Assembly (NCBI GenBank): GCA_963732765.1
Contig: CAVTAS010000001.1
Span: 310,001 to 374,000 of the forward strand
Direction of reading: 5' to 3'
From: JANYHF01 sp963732765
Lineage (GTDB): Bacteria; Pseudomonadota; Alphaproteobacteria; Rhizobiales; Hyphomicrobiaceae
Length of the DNA: 64,000 bases
Shown: in pieces, positions 8,011-17,245 of the stretch
Layout: the number at the start of each line of letters is the position of its first letter
Numbering within the stretch: the stretch's first letter is position 1
Translations under genes and position numbers: made by a program
Notes under the pieces: model-generated
Database searches by the model: none
What the model was told of the DNA's origin: nothing
Seen by the model: the letters and a program-made list of their open reading frames with translations, nothing else

Positions 8011-10161
8011 ATGTCCCTCGCGCAACCATCCCCGCCGCCTCAAGACGATCCGTTGCCGCCCTTGCGTGAGGATATCGTAATTTCTCCTGGTCCGCGGCGG
8101 TCCGATGGCAGCCCGAGTTGGATTGTGCTCGACCCGGCCGCCAACGCCCACTTCAGCATCGGCTGGCGCGAGTTCGAGATCCTGTCGCGCTGGCAGATTG
8201 GCGATCCAATGGCAATCGCGGCCGCGGTTTCGGCTGAAACAACGCTGCAAGTGGCCAAATCGGACATCGCCCAGGTGGCGCAGTTCCTCGCCTCCAGCGG
8301 CTTGGTTCGGGTGCCGGCCGTCAAACTCCTGGAGCTGCTCAAGAAAGCCGCAGCCAAAGGCCTGCTTGCCGCAACCGGCGCCTGGCTTGGCGCGCTGATG
8401 TTTCGAAAATTCCCGCTGGTCTCACCCGATCCGTTCCTGCGCCGCACCGCGTTTCTGGTCCGGCCGCTGTTCTCGTTCCAGTTTCTGCTGATGATCGGCC
8501 TGCTGCTGATGCTCGCGCTCTATCTCGTTGGCCGGCAGTGGGGGCAATTCGTCAGCGGCTTCGAGCACCTTTACAGCCTCGAGGGTGCGCTCAGCGTGGC
8601 CCTGGCTTTGACGGTGGCCAAAAGCGTCCACGAGCTGGCGCACGCCTATGCGGCTCAGCTGAACGGTGTCGAGGTACCTTCCATGGGAGTGTCGCTGATC
8701 ATGCTGTGGCCAGTGCTGTACACGGAGACCTCGGGCGCCTGGCGTATCGCCGATCGCCGCAAGCGGCTGACCATCGCGGCCGCCGGTGTCGGCGCCGAAT
8801 TGGTGCTGGCGTCGCTGGCGCTGCTGGCCTGGCCGTTTCTCGATCCGGGCTGGTGGCGCAACACCATGCAGTTCGCCGCCACCAGCCTGGTGCTGCTATC
8901 GATTGCCATCAACGCCAATCCGCTGATGCGGTTCGACGGCTACTTCGTCGCCTGCGATCTCACCGGCATAGACAACCTGCAATCGCGTTCGCTGGCGATG
9001 CTCGGTTGGGTCGCGCGCAAGCTCATGGCCGGCGCGCCCGAGCCGTCGCCGGAACCCGGCTTTTCGCGGCGCGCGCAAGTCGGCCTCGCCGCGTTTGGCG
9101 CGGCGCTCGGGCTTTACCGCATCGCGCTTTACACCGGTATCGCCTTTGGCCTGGCAGCTTTCGTGTTTCCCGCGCTTGGCATGTTGCTCGCGGTGTTGGT
9201 CGTGACTTTTTTCCTCTTTCAGCCGGTATCGCGCGAAGTGGTCCGCTGGTTCGCCTCGGCGTCCAAGCGGCTTGGCCCCATCGGCGGGCCGTTGCGCGTG
9301 TGGATCTGTCTACTGATCATTACCCTGCCGCTGGTTGTGCCATGGCGCACCTCGCTGATGGCCCCGGTGCTGCTGCGCCTTGGCCAGTCGCACGCCGTGT
9401 TCGCTCCCGAGCCTGGTATGATCGCGAGGATCGCCGTCGCCGAAGGGCAGGTCGTGATGCGCGGCGATGCGTTGATCGAGATTACGTCACCAGAGATCGC
9501 CCATCGTCTTGAGGCAGATCGGCTGAAGGCGGATCGCCTGGCGCTGATCCTCGACCGGCACCTGACGGGCGTCGGCTACCAGGAGGATGGCCTGGTGGAA
9601 GCAACCGAGGTGCAACGTTTGCAGGCCGAAATGGCGGGCTTGGAAGCGCGGCGCGAACGCCTGATCCTGCGCGCGCCGGCGGGCGGCGTGGTGCGCGGCC
9701 TCGATCAGGGACTGAGGGCAGGCGTCTGGGTACAAGGCGACCGGCCGCTGTTGCGCGTCGTAGCCGGCAATACGATCAGCGCCGAAGCCTTCATCGAAGA
9801 GCGGGACCTGGCGTTGGTGGCGCCCGAGGCGACGGCGTCGATCTGGCTCGAAGGACATCCGCTGCAAGAGATTCCCGTCCGCGTGCGCGCTGTCTTCGGC
9901 CAGGCCGTGCCGCGCATCGAGCAGGCTGTCCTGGTCGCGCCGAGCGGCGGCCCAATTCAGGTGAAAGTGGCTCCGGATCGCAGTTGGGCGCCCGAGAGCG
10001 CCATGTTCAAGGCCGAACTTGAGGTCGGCAAGCTGCCCGAGAGCGCCGCGCTACGCACCATCGAAACGCGCGGCTTCGCCATCATCGAAACGCCGCCGCG
10101 CAATCTGATCGGCCGCATGTGGGATCGGATCGTCGGCGTCTGGCGGCGCGAGATCGGGTAA
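8011..10161 (+). CDS. PqqD-like / M50 peptidase / HlyD fusion membrane protein
   Basis: 716 residues from the ATG at 8011, preceded by GGAG; the frame is open further upstream, but that runs through the palindromic element. Residues about 15-100 (WIVLDPAANAHFSIGWREFE) resemble the PqqD-like winged fold. Next comes a polytopic membrane domain with the zinc motif HELAH at 207-211 and the second M50 site NANPLMRFDGYF at 301-312, so the metalloprotease site looks complete. After further membrane segments, a periplasmic HlyD part follows: first lipoyl half near 460-495, helices about 500-555, second half ILRAPAGGVVRGLDQGLRAG, then a barrel. Such proteins are usually auto-named 'putative peptide zinc metalloprotease'. 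It may take the place of the ABC transporter in this export system. Confidence 0.85.
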   Translation: MSLAQPSPPPQDDPLPPLREDIVISPGPRRSDGSPSWIVLDPAANAHFSIGWREFEILSRWQIGDPMAIAAAVSAETTLQVAKSDIAQVAQFLASSGLVRVPAVKLLELLKKAAAKGLLAATGAWLGALMFRKFPLVSPDPFLRRTAFLVRPLFSFQFLLMIGLLLMLALYLVGRQWGQFVSGFEHLYSLEGALSVALALTVAKSVHELAHAYAAQLNGVEVPSMGVSLIMLWPVLYTETSGAWRIADRRKRLTIAAAGVGAELVLASLALLAWPFLDPGWWRNTMQFAATSLVLLSIAINANPLMRFDGYFVACDLTGIDNLQSRSLAMLGWVARKLMAGAPEPSPEPGFSRRAQVGLAAFGAALGLYRIALYTGIAFGLAAFVFPALGMLLAVLVVTFFLFQPVSREVVRWFASASKRLGPIGGPLRVWICLLIITLPLVVPWRTSLMAPVLLRLGQSHAVFAPEPGMIARIAVAEGQVVMRGDALIEITSPEIAHRLEADRLKADRLALILDRHLTGVGYQEDGLVEATEVQRLQAEMAGLEARRERLILRAPAGGVVRGLDQGLRAGVWVQGDRPLLRVVAGNTISAEAFIEERDLALVAPEATASIWLEGHPLQEIPVRVRAVFGQAVPRIEQAVLVAPSGGPIQVKVAPDRSWAPESAMFKAELEVGKLPESAALRTIETRGFAIIETPPRNLIGRMWDRIVGVWRREIG

Positions 10162-10178
10162 CTCAGGTAGGCAGCCGC

Positions 10179-11558
10179 TCACTGATTGTGCTGCGTCGGC
10201 AAAATCTTCCCAGGATTGAACAGCCCCTCGGGGTCGAGCGCCTGTTTGATCTTGCGCATCACGTCGACGCCGGCGCCGTGTTCGGCGTCCATGTACTTGA
10301 TCTTGCCCATGCCGACACCGTGTTCGCCCGTGCACGTCCCGTCCATGGCCAGCGCGCGTTCGGCCAGCCGCTCCAGGAACTCTTCGATGCGGGCGTGCTC
10401 GCCGGCGTCGGCCATATCGACCAACGGCTGGACGTGGAAATTGCCGTCGCCGACGTGGCCGATGATCGGCGCGATCAGTCCCAGCCGCGCGATATCAGCT
10501 TGCGTAGCCAAAACGCATTCGGCCAGCCGCGACACCGGCACACAGACATCGGTCGCCAACGACTCGGCGCCGGGACGCAAGCTGAGTGCGGCCCAATAGG
10601 CGTCGTGACGAGCCTTCCACAGGCGATTGCGATCGTCCGTGCTCTCGGCGAAGTCGAGCCTCACCAGGCCTTCAGCCTCGCCGATCTCGCGGAACATTGT
10701 CAGCTGCTCGCGCGTGGCGGCCGGCGTGCCGTGGAACTCGACGAACAGGGTCGGGGCCTCCTCCAGCGGCAGCTTGGCGTAGCCTGCGCAGGCGCGCACC
10801 ATCAGCTCGTCGAGCAGTTCCATGCGGGCCGCCCCCAGCCCAAGCTGGATGGCCTGGATGACGGTGTTGCACGCCCCGTCGATGCTCTTGAACGGGCACA
10901 CCGCCGCCAGGATCGAGTCCGGAATGCCGAAGAGCCGCACAGTCAAGCTGGTGATGATACCAAGCGTACCCTCCGCCCCCACAAGTAGCCGCGTCAGGTC
11001 ATAACCCGCCGAGGACTTGCGGGCCCGGCGCGCTGTGCGCACGACCTGTCCGTCCGCCATTACCGCGGTGACGTTGATAACGTTGTCCTTCATGGTGCCA
11101 TAGCGCACTGCCGTGGTGCCAGACGCACGCGTCGAGGCCATGCCACCGAGGGTGGCATGGCCTGCCCCGGGATCGACAGGGAAGAACAGGCCGCGATCGC
11201 GTAGATGGTCGTTCAGCTGGGTACGTGTGACGCCGGCCTCGACGTTCGCGTCAAGGTCGCTGTCGTTGATAGCGATGATGCGGTTCATGCGCGACAGGTC
11301 GAGACAGAGGCCGCCGAAGGGCGCGTTGACGTGGCCTTCCAGCGAGGTTCCCGCGCCGAACGGAATGATCGGGATTCTCCACTCCCGGCAAATGCCGACG
11401 GCGTCGATGACATCCTGCACCGTCTCGGCGAACACGACGGCGTCGGGCGGCGCGGACGGCAGCCAGGTCAGCGTGTTAGCGTGCTGCTGGCGGATTGCGA
11501 GGCCGGTTTGCAGGCGGTCGCCGAAGCGGCGAGACAGAGCGTCCAATGATGGTTCCAT
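10179..11558 (-). CDS. FAD-binding oxidoreductase, D-lactate dehydrogenase (cytochrome) type
   Basis: 459 residues from the ATG at 11558, which has a purine-rich GGGGGCC stretch ahead; an in-frame start 57 bp further upstream is possible. The FAD-binding type 4 (PCMH) domain occupies the first half, with IPFGAGTSLEGHVNAPFGG and the pyrophosphate-binding GHATLGGMASTRASGTTAVR. The C-terminal FAD-oxidase domain carries GHVGDGNFHVQP and TGEHGVGMGKIKYM, then DPEGLFNPGKIL. This order is typical of D-lactate or glycolate dehydrogenases (DLD, GlcD, D2HGDH), which oxidise a 2-hydroxyacid and pass electrons to cytochrome c or ubiquinone. The exact acid cannot be told. It converges on the export operon with 17 bp between the stops. 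Confidence 0.88.
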   Translation of the reverse strand: MEPSLDALSRRFGDRLQTGLAIRQQHANTLTWLPSAPPDAVVFAETVQDVIDAVGICREWRIPIIPFGAGTSLEGHVNAPFGGLCLDLSRMNRIIAINDSDLDANVEAGVTRTQLNDHLRDRGLFFPVDPGAGHATLGGMASTRASGTTAVRYGTMKDNVINVTAVMADGQVVRTARRARKSSAGYDLTRLLVGAEGTLGIITSLTVRLFGIPDSILAAVCPFKSIDGACNTVIQAIQLGLGAARMELLDELMVRACAGYAKLPLEEAPTLFVEFHGTPAATREQLTMFREIGEAEGLVRLDFAESTDDRNRLWKARHDAYWAALSLRPGAESLATDVCVPVSRLAECVLATQADIARLGLIAPIIGHVGDGNFHVQPLVDMADAGEHARIEEFLERLAERALAMDGTCTGEHGVGMGKIKYMDAEHGAGVDVMRKIKQALDPEGLFNPGKILPTQHNQ

Positions 11559-11663
11559 GGCAGGCCCCCTATGCCGCTCTTCCAGGTTGCACGGTACCAG
11601 GATAGCCGCCGTCACACGAACGCGCTATGTCATCGGAAAAAATCGCAATAGCGGAGCGCGCTC

Positions 11664-12278
11664 ATGATCAGGGCCTATGGCAGCAGCACGTCCGGCAATT
11701 GCTGGAAGGTCGCCACCGTCCTCAAATTGACCAAACTACCGTTCCAGTGGGTCGAGATCGATTCCAATGCCGGAGCGACTCGCACGGCTGAATATCTCGC
11801 TCTCAATCCCAACGGCAAAGTGCCCATCGTCCAGCTCGACGATGGCGCAGTGATTACCGAATCCAATGCCATCCTGGCGCATTTTGCCGAAGGCACCCGG
11901 CTGCTGCCGGCCCCAGGACTTGCCCGCACCCGCGTCTTCGAGTGGTTGTTCTTTGAGCAGTACAGCCATGAGCCTTATGTGGCGGTGGCCCGTAACTGGA
12001 TCGCCTATCGGGGGGAAAAGCAGCTGCACGCCGCCAAACTGCCCGACATCTGGGCGCGTGGCCACAAAGCGCTTGGCGTCATGGAGCAGCGCCTTGCCCA
12101 GGCTCCATACCTGGCCGGCGACCAACTCAGCATTGCCGATATCGCGCTCTATGCCTATACGCACGTGGCCCATGAGGGCGAGTTCGACTTGGCCGCCTAT
12201 CCGGGCCTGCGGGCCTGGCTCACCATCGTCGCTGCCGAGCCTGGCCTGACCAATCTTCCAGCCGCAAAGAAAGCCTGA
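11664..12278 (+). CDS. Glutathione S-transferase family protein
   Basis: 204 residues, full length for a bacterial GST. The N-terminal thioredoxin-like domain opens MIRAYGSSTSGNCWKVATVL, where the Ser/Asn/Cys after the first strand is the usual site of the catalytic residue, and contains the cis-proline KVPIV and the glutathione gamma-glutamyl-binding ITESNAIL. An all-helical C-terminal domain with LAGDQLSIADIALYAYTHVA follows. It conjugates or reduces substrates with glutathione in the cytosol; the substrate is unknown. Only 2 bp separate it from the PfkB kinase gene, so the two are probably co-transcribed. Confidence 0.9.
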   Translation: MIRAYGSSTSGNCWKVATVLKLTKLPFQWVEIDSNAGATRTAEYLALNPNGKVPIVQLDDGAVITESNAILAHFAEGTRLLPAPGLARTRVFEWLFFEQYSHEPYVAVARNWIAYRGEKQLHAAKLPDIWARGHKALGVMEQRLAQAPYLAGDQLSIADIALYAYTHVAHEGEFDLAAYPGLRAWLTIVAAEPGLTNLPAAKKA

Positions 12279-12280
12279 CC

Positions 12281-13375
12281 ATGAAGATCCTGACCATCGG
12301 CAGTGCGCTGATCGACACCATCGCCGTCATCGCCAGCGAACGCATCGAACGCATGGTCATGCGCAATGCCGATACCTCGTTCCTGCTACTGGAAGAGGGT
12401 CGCAAGAGCGAGGCGCAGGAGGTGTCGACCCATTGCGGCGGTGGCGCCGTGAACACCGCCGTCTGCATGGCGCGGCTGGGCCATGACGTGGCTACACTGG
12501 TGAAAGTCGGCCAAGACGACCGGGCCGAAACTATTATGCAGCGGTTGAGCGCGGAGGGCGTGTCCACACGCTACGTGCTGCGCGATGGGCGCGCGCCGAC
12601 TGGCGCATCGGTGCTGATCTCGGCGCATGACCGCAATGCCGCAATCTTTACCTTCCGCGGCGCCAACACACTGTTGGAGCCTAAGGACCTGAGCAAGGAC
12701 GCTTTTGCCACCGGACTGGTCTATATCTCCAGTCTTTCTAACGAATCTGCCAATTGTTTCCCAGTGATTATCGAGAAAGCCAAAGCCGAAGGAGCTTTGG
12801 TCGCGACCAATCCGGGCATCCGGCAATTGTCGTCCAAGCAGGGCGATTTCCGGGCCAGCCTGCCCAAGATCGACATTCTCGCCATCAACCGCGTCGAAGC
12901 CGGCGCGCTCATCCCCTGGCTGGTCGGCAGCTACGGCGAGGGTGGCCCTGAGATTCCCGTCGAAAAGGGCGGCGAACTCCCCGAAATGGCCAAGACGGGG
13001 CTGTCGGGCGGCGGTTTCCAAATGTCGCTGGTGGCCTTTTTCCGCGCCATGCGCGAGCTGGGACCGAAATGGACGCTGGTCAGCGATGGCAAGAATGGCG
13101 CTTATCTCGGTACGTCCAACAGCATTCTGCATTGCCCCGCCCAGGTCGTGAAGGTCGCGGGAACGGCGGGCGCGGGCGACGCGCTGGCGTCCACTTTCGC
13201 CTCGTTCATCGCCGAAGGCGCGTCGCCCGAGGACGCGATCCGGGCGGGCGTGATCAATTCCGGCTCAGTCATCACGGTAGTCGACACTCAGACCGGCCTT
13301 TTGAAGCGCGAGGCGCTGAACGAGCGGCTGGCTAATGCCCGCAAGACCCTGGCGGTAAGGACCTGGAAACTTTAG
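12281..13375 (+). CDS. PfkB family carbohydrate/nucleoside kinase
   Basis: 364 residues with the ribokinase fold. The N-terminal strand MKILTIGSALIDTIA, the CGGGAVNTAVCMARLG substrate loop and the C-terminal anion-hole motif GTAGAGDALASTFASFI (GAGD with catalytic Asp) are all present. Family members phosphorylate sugars, sugar phosphates or nucleosides with ATP. A segment of about 50 residues (about 215-255, VGSYGEGGPEIPVEKGGE) is longer than in typical ribokinases, and the usual final Gly of GAGDxxxxG is replaced. Substrate not predictable. It follows the GST gene by 2 bp. Confidence 0.88.
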   Translation: MKILTIGSALIDTIAVIASERIERMVMRNADTSFLLLEEGRKSEAQEVSTHCGGGAVNTAVCMARLGHDVATLVKVGQDDRAETIMQRLSAEGVSTRYVLRDGRAPTGASVLISAHDRNAAIFTFRGANTLLEPKDLSKDAFATGLVYISSLSNESANCFPVIIEKAKAEGALVATNPGIRQLSSKQGDFRASLPKIDILAINRVEAGALIPWLVGSYGEGGPEIPVEKGGELPEMAKTGLSGGGFQMSLVAFFRAMRELGPKWTLVSDGKNGAYLGTSNSILHCPAQVVKVAGTAGAGDALASTFASFIAEGASPEDAIRAGVINSGSVITVVDTQTGLLKREALNERLANARKTLAVRTWKL

Positions 13376-13461
13376 CCGAGCCGCCCCGGACAAACTGCCC
13401 GTTTGACGCGCCAGGAGTTCTGCTAACATCGCGGCAACGAGTGCTGGGGTAGGGGTCCTGT

Positions 13462-14568
13462 ATGTCGATTGCCATGAAAACGCTGATCACCATCGGCACG
13501 CTGATGGGAGGGCTGGTCATCGCCTTCGCGCTCACCTGGTTGGTCGTCGGCTGGTACTGGGCCGCGCTTGGCTGGCTGTTTGCGTTCGTGCTGCTGTTGC
13601 TGCTTGCCGCCGTGCTGCCGGTGATGACCGGCTCGCTACGCTCCAAACCGAATCCGGCCCGTACTTATGACGAAGCCGTCGAGCGCTTCCGCAAAGTTAC
13701 ATCAGGCCCCGAAGCGCCGATCCATGAGCGATGCGTGCCGCAACTCATGATTCACGGCGCGCCCACCGAGAAAGTCTTCGTGCTGCTGCATGGACTCTCG
13801 AATTGTCCCTATTCCTTCCACGAGTGGGCGCCGCAACTCTTTGCCGCCGGTCACACCGTCCTGATCCCGCGCATGCCCCACAATGGCCATGCCGACAATG
13901 CGACCGACGCACTTCGCTTCACTACGGCGCGAGAATTGGCAAGCTTTTGCGACAGCTGCATCGATATCGCCTCGGCGTTGGGCCGCGAGGTCATCGTGCT
14001 GGGAATCTCGGGCGGCGGTATTTTAACGGGTTGGATCGCTCAGAACCGCCCCGAAGTGCGCCGCGCCGTGCTGGTCGCTCCGGCCTTCGGGCTGGCCGAA
14101 TTCGGCATCTGGAGCAACGCCTTCCTGCTGCGACTGGCACTGCTGCTGCCCAACATGTCGATCTGGAAGGACCCCATTTTGCGCGCCAGCGGGACCAGCC
14201 GTCCGCACAGCTACAAACGCCAGTCGAGCCACGGCACCGGCGAGTTCCTGCGGCTTGGACTGGCTGTACGCAGACAAGCCCGCAAAGTGCGCCCGGCCGC
14301 CGGCTCCATTGTGATGGTGACCAACGGGGCGGATAACTCGGTCGATCACTACGTGACATTCGAGACTGCAGAAATCTGGGAACGCAAAGGCGCAGACGTG
14401 CTGCGCTACCAGTTCGATATGGACGCCAACCTTCCCCACGAGATGATCGATCCCACCGAACCAGGAGCAATCCCGGGCCTGGTGTATCCAACGCTGACGG
14501 TGCTGGCTGAAACGGGCAAGCCGCCGGAGGTATATCTGCCGCCTGTGGTGTCGGTACGAGTTGCCTAG
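13462..14568 (+). CDS. Membrane-anchored alpha/beta hydrolase
   Basis: 368 residues. Two hydrophobic segments fill residues about 8-60 (LMGGLVIAFALTWLVVGWYW and AFVLLLLLAAVLPV), so the protein is anchored in the inner membrane. The hydrolase core begins at VFVLLHGLSNCPYSFHEWAP (oxyanion HGLS), has the nucleophile elbow LGISGGG (Gly-x-Ser-x-Gly) near residue 180, and a late NLPHEMIDP that could supply the catalytic His. It belongs to the lysophospholipase/serine aminopeptidase S33 type. Substrate unknown; a lipid or ester in the envelope is plausible from the anchor. Confidence 0.82.
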   Translation: MSIAMKTLITIGTLMGGLVIAFALTWLVVGWYWAALGWLFAFVLLLLLAAVLPVMTGSLRSKPNPARTYDEAVERFRKVTSGPEAPIHERCVPQLMIHGAPTEKVFVLLHGLSNCPYSFHEWAPQLFAAGHTVLIPRMPHNGHADNATDALRFTTARELASFCDSCIDIASALGREVIVLGISGGGILTGWIAQNRPEVRRAVLVAPAFGLAEFGIWSNAFLLRLALLLPNMSIWKDPILRASGTSRPHSYKRQSSHGTGEFLRLGLAVRRQARKVRPAAGSIVMVTNGADNSVDHYVTFETAEIWERKGADVLRYQFDMDANLPHEMIDPTEPGAIPGLVYPTLTVLAETGKPPEVYLPPVVSVRVA

Positions 14569-14725
14569 GAGCGCAACGATCGGAGCAGGTTCGCGCAACC
14601 TCGTTGACTTCGGCTGCGCCGGGCCGTTATAAGCCTCACTTCAAATTCTGGCGGGGTCCTAGGACCGTGGCACGCTGTGGTGCGCCGGGATCTGCCGAAA
14701 CTCATGCATATTCCGGAGACCTCAC

Positions 14726-14860
14726 GTGAAGAGACCATTCCAACCAAGCCGCCTAGTGCGCAAGCGCCGTCACGGCTTCCGCGCCCGTATGTCCACCGTC
14801 GGCGGACGGCTTGTGCTGGCACGTCGCCGCGCCAAGGGCCGCAAGAAGCTGTCGGCGTAG
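14726..14860 (+). CDS. rpmH: 50S ribosomal protein L34
   Basis: A 44-residue basic protein starting at a GTG with GGAG 9 bp upstream. The sequence opens MKRPFQPSRLVRKRRHGFRA and ends AKGRKKLSA, matching L34 along its full length. L34 is a component of the large ribosomal subunit. The usual start MKRTYQPS is here MKRPFQPS. It heads the conserved rpmH-rnpA-yidC-engB run, and rnpA follows about 40 bp downstream. Confidence 0.97.
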   Translation: MKRPFQPSRLVRKRRHGFRARMSTVGGRLVLARRRAKGRKKLSA

Positions 14861-14900
14861 TTCCGGCAGCGACGCGGCGCAGGGGCATTCTGGCCCGGAA

Positions 14901-15392
14901 ATGCGCCGGTCCGACATGCGATTGACCACCATCAAGCGCCGGGCGCACTTCCTGCGTGTGCGTGGCGGCGCGCGCTATGCCTGCGCCTCGTTCGCGCTGG
15001 AAGCCAAGCCGCGGCCACCGAGTGAGCCTGAACAAGTATCGCGGTTTGGCTTTACGGTTACCAAGAAGCTTGGCAATGCCGTGGTGCGCAACCGCATCAA
15101 ACGGCGTTTGCGGGACGTCGTGCGGCACTCTGCCAGCCCTTACTTGCTGGCAGATCATGATTATGTGTTGATCGCACGCGAGGCGGCGCTTAGACGGACT
15201 TTCGGCGATCTCGTGAGCGATCTGAATACGGCGTTGCAGCGCGTGCACGCCAAAGGTGGCGTCAAGGGTCCGCCAAGGACGAAACAGGCTGCTTCCGGCC
15301 CCGGAATTGACGGTAACCCGACGCGTACAGACCCACCAAGGGCAGACACACAGTCCCGCCTCACAAAACATCGTACACCCGCCCCGGACTGA
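14901..15392 (+). CDS. rnpA: Ribonuclease P protein component
   Basis: 163 residues from the ATG at 14901; a second in-frame ATG at 14916 directly before RLTTIKRRAHFLRVR is equally possible. The family signature FGFTVTKKLGNAVVRNRIKR, followed by RLRDVVR, binds the RNA subunit and precursor tRNA leader in tRNA 5'-end maturation. The last about 45 residues after TALQRVHAKGG are a low-complexity basic tail not needed by the family. It lies between rpmH and yidC as in most bacteria; the small yidD gene often found next to it is absent, with only 5 bp to yidC. Confidence 0.93.
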   Translation: MRRSDMRLTTIKRRAHFLRVRGGARYACASFALEAKPRPPSEPEQVSRFGFTVTKKLGNAVVRNRIKRRLRDVVRHSASPYLLADHDYVLIAREAALRRTFGDLVSDLNTALQRVHAKGGVKGPPRTKQAASGPGIDGNPTRTDPPRADTQSRLTKHRTPAPD

Positions 15393-15397
15393 GAGAC

Positions 15398-17245
15398 ATG
15401 GACGATAAGCATAACCAGAATTTCATGCTTGCTGTTGTGCTGTCCATGCTGGTCGTGGCGGCATGGTCCTACTTCGTCGCCTGGCCGCGCGCCCACCAGG
15501 AGCAGCAGCGCCGCGAGATGGAGGCCAAGCAGGCGGCAAGCCAGGGACAGACGGTGCCAGCGCCTGCCGGCAGCGCCGCAACGCCGGGGGCTAATGGCGC
15601 GGGTGCACCAGCCGCGCCCGGCGCACCAGTGTTCGCCACACGCGCCCTGGCGCTCGCCGCTTCACCCCGGTTGGCGATCGATGCACCAGCTGTCATGGGA
15701 TCGATCAACCTGCAAGGGGCCCGGTTCGACGATGTCGTTCTCAAGAATTATCGCGAGACAGTCGATCCCAAAAGTCCAAATGTCGTCTTCCTGTCGCCGC
15801 AAGGCTTCAAGGACGGCTACCACGTCGACTTCGACTGGCTGGATTCCGATGGCAAACCGGTCGTCGGTGCCCAGACAGTCTGGCATGCCCCGATCGACGC
15901 CAGGTTGACGGCCGCGACGCCGGTGACGCTGAATGCTGATCTTGGCGGTGGGCTGACGATCAAGCGCACTTTGTCGATCGATGACAAGTACATGTTTTCG
16001 ATCAAGGACGAGATTGCGAACACGTCAGGCAAGGACGTGTCGTTGCGGCCGACCGGCGCTGTCGCCCGCCATGGCGAGCCGGTGCTGCTGAACCAGTCCT
16101 TCGAGGGCTTTGTCGCCGGTTCGCCCGTCGTGCGCGTGCAGGAAGTCTACTACAGTTCGTTGCACACTGCGGCCGGCCCTGAATACAAGGATACCGGCGG
16201 CTGGCTTGGCTTTACGGACAAATACTGGACCGCCGTGCTGGTGCCGCAGCAGGATATTCCGTATCAGGCCAATTTGACGCGATCGGGCAATTCCATCCCG
16301 ACCTATCGGACGGGCTTTTCTGCCCAGACGCCGATCGTGATCCCAACAGGCAGCAGCAAGACCATTGAAAACCGCCTGTTCGCCGGCGCCAAGGAAGTCA
16401 ACACGATTGCGGCCTACGAAGACAAGGGCCTGACCTTATTCAGCTACATCATCGACTGGGGCTGGTTCTGGTACATCACCAAGCCGATGTTCTATCTCAT
16501 CGACTATCTCTACAAGGGCGTAGGTTCGTTCTGGGCCGCCATTCTGCTGGTGACTGTGATCGTCAAGGGCGCCTTCTATCCGCTCGCCAACATGTCGTTC
16601 TCGTCAATGGCGAAGATGAAGCTGCTGCAACCCGAAATGCAGAAGATTCAAGAGAGATTCAAAGACGACAAAGTGAGACAGCAGCAGGAAACGATGGCTC
16701 TGTACAAGAACCAAGGCGTAAATCCGATGATTGGATGCGTGCCTGTGTTGTTGCAGATCCCGGTGTTCTTTGCGCTGTATAAGGTGCTCTTTACGACGCT
16801 GGAAATGCGCCATCAGCCGTTCGTGGGCTGGGTGCATGATCTGTCGGCGCCCGATCCAACCACTATATTCAACTTGTTCGGCCTGCTGCCGTTCGCAATT
16901 CCAGCACACTATACCTACCTGCAACTCGGCGTTTGGCCGATCATCATGGGCATCACCATGTGGCTGCAGATGAAACTGAACCCGCCGCCGCCCGATCCGG
17001 TGCAGGCGCGCATGTTTACCTTCATGCCGATCATCTTCACGTTCATGCTCGGCACCATGCCGGCAGGGCTGGTGATCTACTGGGCCTGGAACAACTTCCT
17101 GACCATCCTGCAGCAGTCCATGATCATGAAGCGGCAGGGCGTGAAGGTGGAGATCTTCGACAACATCGCCAAGAGCTTCACCGATGCGGTTGCCAACATC
17201 CGCAAGTGGACGGGCATCGGCGGCGCCAGCCCGCCAGCGCTATAA
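15398..17245 (+). CDS. yidC: Membrane protein insertase YidC
   Basis: 615 residues. The first membrane segment (MLAVVLSMLVVAAWSYFVAW, residues 11-30) is followed by an Ala/Pro-rich linker, the large periplasmic beta-supersandwich domain typical of Gram-negative YidC (about 75-355), and the conserved C-terminal five-helix core starting around YLYKGVGSFWAAILLVTVIV. The cytoplasmic hairpin KLLQPEMQKIQERFKDDKVR and the core motif GCVPVLLQIPVFFALYKVL are present. YidC inserts and folds inner-membrane proteins, alone or with SecYEG. It overlaps engB by one base (TAATG), so the two are translationally coupled. Confidence 0.97.
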   Translation: MDDKHNQNFMLAVVLSMLVVAAWSYFVAWPRAHQEQQRREMEAKQAASQGQTVPAPAGSAATPGANGAGAPAAPGAPVFATRALALAASPRLAIDAPAVMGSINLQGARFDDVVLKNYRETVDPKSPNVVFLSPQGFKDGYHVDFDWLDSDGKPVVGAQTVWHAPIDARLTAATPVTLNADLGGGLTIKRTLSIDDKYMFSIKDEIANTSGKDVSLRPTGAVARHGEPVLLNQSFEGFVAGSPVVRVQEVYYSSLHTAAGPEYKDTGGWLGFTDKYWTAVLVPQQDIPYQANLTRSGNSIPTYRTGFSAQTPIVIPTGSSKTIENRLFAGAKEVNTIAAYEDKGLTLFSYIIDWGWFWYITKPMFYLIDYLYKGVGSFWAAILLVTVIVKGAFYPLANMSFSSMAKMKLLQPEMQKIQERFKDDKVRQQQETMALYKNQGVNPMIGCVPVLLQIPVFFALYKVLFTTLEMRHQPFVGWVHDLSAPDPTTIFNLFGLLPFAIPAHYTYLQLGVWPIIMGITMWLQMKLNPPPPDPVQARMFTFMPIIFTFMLGTMPAGLVIYWAWNNFLTILQQSMIMKRQGVKVEIFDNIAKSFTDAVANIRKWTGIGGASPPAL

